Shown here one piece after another: positions 6,260-7,181 of a stretch of 7,181 nt of DNA (positions are counted from its first letter, which is position 1; each line of letters opens with the position of its first letter). Origin of the DNA: Candidatus Ventricola intestinavium (GTDB lineage Bacteria > Bacillota > Clostridia > Christensenellales > Aristaeellaceae); the NCBI GenBank assembly GCA_018715105.1, contig DVMG01000149.1, positions 1 to 7,181 of the forward strand, written 5' to 3'. The position numbers and the translations under genes were made by a program. The notes below the pieces were generated by a model that had not been told where the DNA came from, did not search any database, and saw only the letters and a program-made list of their open reading frames with translations.

Positions 6260-6355
6260 CTGCCGGCAGGAGCGCCTTCCCACTCCCGGCTGGAAAGAGA
6301 GCCCCTTTTCTTCCGCTCAATAAAGCTTCTCCGGGAGAGAACTTCACGCCGGCAG
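6260..6355 (+). repeat. Nested inverted repeats
   Basis: The outer arms are CTGCCGGC at 6260-6267 and GCCGGCAG at 6348-6355, an 8-bp perfect match. The inner arms are CTCCCGG at 6283-6289 and CCGGGAG at 6331-6337, a 7-bp match. The first outer arm is also part of the self-complementary CTGCCGGCAG at 6260-6269. No T-tract follows, so it is not a standard terminator. It could be a folded RNA leader or spaced operator half-sites. Confidence 0.35.
6320..6332 (-). repeat. 13-bp motif, copy 3, upstream of the FAD oxidase
   Basis: ATAAAGCTTCTCC at 6320-6332 is the exact reverse complement of 2961-2973 before the isomerase. It overlaps the inner right arm of the nested inverted repeats by two bases. 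A shared regulator site is possible but unproven. Confidence 0.35.
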
Positions 6356-6399
6356 ACTGAAAAGCACAAGGCGTTGCCCTCCAACACCGAAACAACAAC

Positions 6400-6406
6400 A
6401 AAGGAG
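6400..6406 (+). promoter_or_regulatory. Ribosome binding site of the FAD oxidase
   Basis: AAAGGAG at 6400-6406 lies seven bases before the ATG at 6414, which sets the start of the last gene. Confidence 0.8.
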
Positions 6407-6413
6407 CGATACG

Positions 6414-7181
6414 ATGGAACTCAAAGCATTTATGCCCGGCATGATCCTGGATGAGCTTGCCGATGCCGTGGGCGGATATGATTATGTCTCTACCGAGAGG
6501 AGCGACCGGGCGACTTATGGCGTCGATTATTTCTGGGTGAGCCGCATGTGGGAGGATCGCGGCGAAGTGCCTCCCATGCCTGACTGGATTGTCCGCCCGG
6601 GCAGCGCTCAGGAGGTATCCAAAGTCCTGCGGATCGCCAATTATTATAAGATTCCCGTGCATATCTGGGGCGGCGGCTCCGGATCCCAGGGCGGCGCCCT
6701 GCCAATGACCGGCGGCATTTTGATGGACATGAAGCGCATGTGCCGCCTGATCGAGATCGACGAGGTCAGCCGCACCATCACCGCCGAGGCCGGCATGATC
6801 TTCCAGCAGCTGGAATGGTATGCCAACGAGCGCGGCTATTCCTGCCAGCACATTCCCTCCTGCCTGACATGCGGCACCATCGGCGGCGCGCTGGGGCATC
6901 GCGGCATCGGCATCATGTCCACCAAATACGGCAAGATCGACGACCAGTGCATCTCCATGGAGGTGGTGCTTCCCAATGGAGATATCATAAACACGCTACC
7001 CGTGCCCAAGCATGCTGCCGGGCCCGACCTGAATCAGATTTTTATCGGCTCGGAAGGCACGCTTGGCGTCATCACCAAGGCGACGTTCAAGCTCTTTGAC
7101 CAGCCGGAGGTTCGCAGGTTCCGCGCATTTCTCTTCCCGGATATGACGGCCGGCTATATGACCGGCCGGGACATCATGCAG
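6414..7181 (+). CDS. FAD-linked oxidase, GlcD/alkyl-DHAP-synthase-like (partial, 3' end missing)
   Basis: An open frame of 256 codons from ATG 6414 to the window edge without a stop; the family is usually 450-550 residues, so about half is visible. It is the N-terminal FAD-binding domain of the vanillyl-alcohol-oxidase/PCMH fold: DWIVRPGSAQEVSKVLRIA at 57-75, the flavin-pyrophosphate loop WGGGSGSQGG at 85-94, ILMDMKRM at 102-109, TAEAG at 123-127, the second loop PSCLTCGTIGGALG at 148-161, YGKIDDQ at 172-178, VVLPNGDII at 184-192, and IGSEGTLGVIT at 211-221. Such enzymes oxidise 2-hydroxy acids such as glycolate or D-lactate, or, in the alkyl-DHAP-synthase branch, use acyl-DHAP. The substrate-binding C-terminal domain is missing, so the reaction cannot be decided. 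Context suggests action on a product of the upstream aldolase, for example a hydroxy acid formed from its aldehyde. No His for covalent flavin attachment can be assigned. Confidence 0.88.
   Translation, partial: MELKAFMPGMILDELADAVGGYDYVSTERSDRATYGVDYFWVSRMWEDRGEVPPMPDWIVRPGSAQEVSKVLRIANYYKIPVHIWGGGSGSQGGALPMTGGILMDMKRMCRLIEIDEVSRTITAEAGMIFQQLEWYANERGYSCQHIPSCLTCGTIGGALGHRGIGIMSTKYGKIDDQCISMEVVLPNGDIINTLPVPKHAAGPDLNQIFIGSEGTLGVITKATFKLFDQPEVRRFRAFLFPDMTAGYMTGRDIMQ

Larger units (their letters stand above)
6260..6413 (+). other. Intergenic region before the FAD oxidase
   Basis: A 154-bp gap with no gene supported. It contains a perfect 10-bp palindrome, nested inverted repeats, the 13-bp motif shared with the isomerase leader, and an A-rich stretch leading into the oxidase ribosome binding site. 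TTGACT at 6256-6261 resembles a -35 box but has no -10 at suitable spacing. The gap length suggests a control or processing point between the kinase and oxidase genes. Confidence 0.45.

Noticed and set aside
6256..6284. TTGACT as a -35 promoter box before the FAD oxidase
   Set aside because: The region 16-18 bases downstream is CCCACTCC-like, with nothing resembling TATAAT. It also overlaps the kinase stop codon.
6115..6360. Small + strand frame spanning the kinase end and part of the intergenic gap
   Set aside because: Most of it lies out of frame inside the kinase, the product is Arg/Pro-rich without a domain, and no suitable ribosome binding site precedes it.

Overview
The window is one strand-consistent block of genes, all on the + strand. 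It looks like a carbohydrate-uptake and sugar-catabolism locus from a GC-rich Gram-positive bacterium, most likely a high-GC member of the Clostridia. That placement is an inference. It rests on strong AAGGAGG-like ribosome binding sites before almost every gene, a YesM-type sensor kinase (typical of Bacillota) next to a CUT1 sugar ABC importer, and a GC-rich base composition judged by eye. The species cannot be named from this sequence.

Layout: the last 49 residues of a first ABC permease (ends 151) overlap by ATGA a second permease (148-1032). A YesM-like histidine kinase follows (1086-2873), with no response regulator beside it in the window. A 119-bp gap comes next, then a FucI/AraA-type sugar isomerase (2993-4384), a class II zinc aldolase (4450-5283), and a PfkB-family sugar kinase (5276-6259) that overlaps the aldolase by 8 bp. 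After a 154-bp gap with inverted repeats, an FAD-linked oxidase of the GlcD/alkyl-DHAP-synthase type starts at 6414 and runs off the end of the window.

How it fits together: the two permeases would import a sugar or small oligosaccharide, using a binding protein and ATPase that lie outside the window. The membrane kinase would sense an extracellular ligand. Isomerase, kinase and aldolase form a complete logical series: aldose to ketose, ketose to ketose phosphate, then cleavage to DHAP (or a similar triose phosphate) plus an aldehyde. The FAD oxidase could act on a 2-hydroxy acid or other product derived from that aldehyde. The combination resembles fucose degradation and sulfoglycolysis in logic, but not the classical E. 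coli enzyme sets, so the substrate is open.

Most noteworthy observations: the aldolase has Ala where the mobile-loop catalytic Glu of class II aldolases normally sits, in a shortened loop. A GAGAAGCYTT-like motif recurs in the two longest intergenic gaps, including an exact 13-bp reverse-complement match. No RNA genes, CRISPR arrays, insertion sequences or convincing rho-independent terminators were seen.
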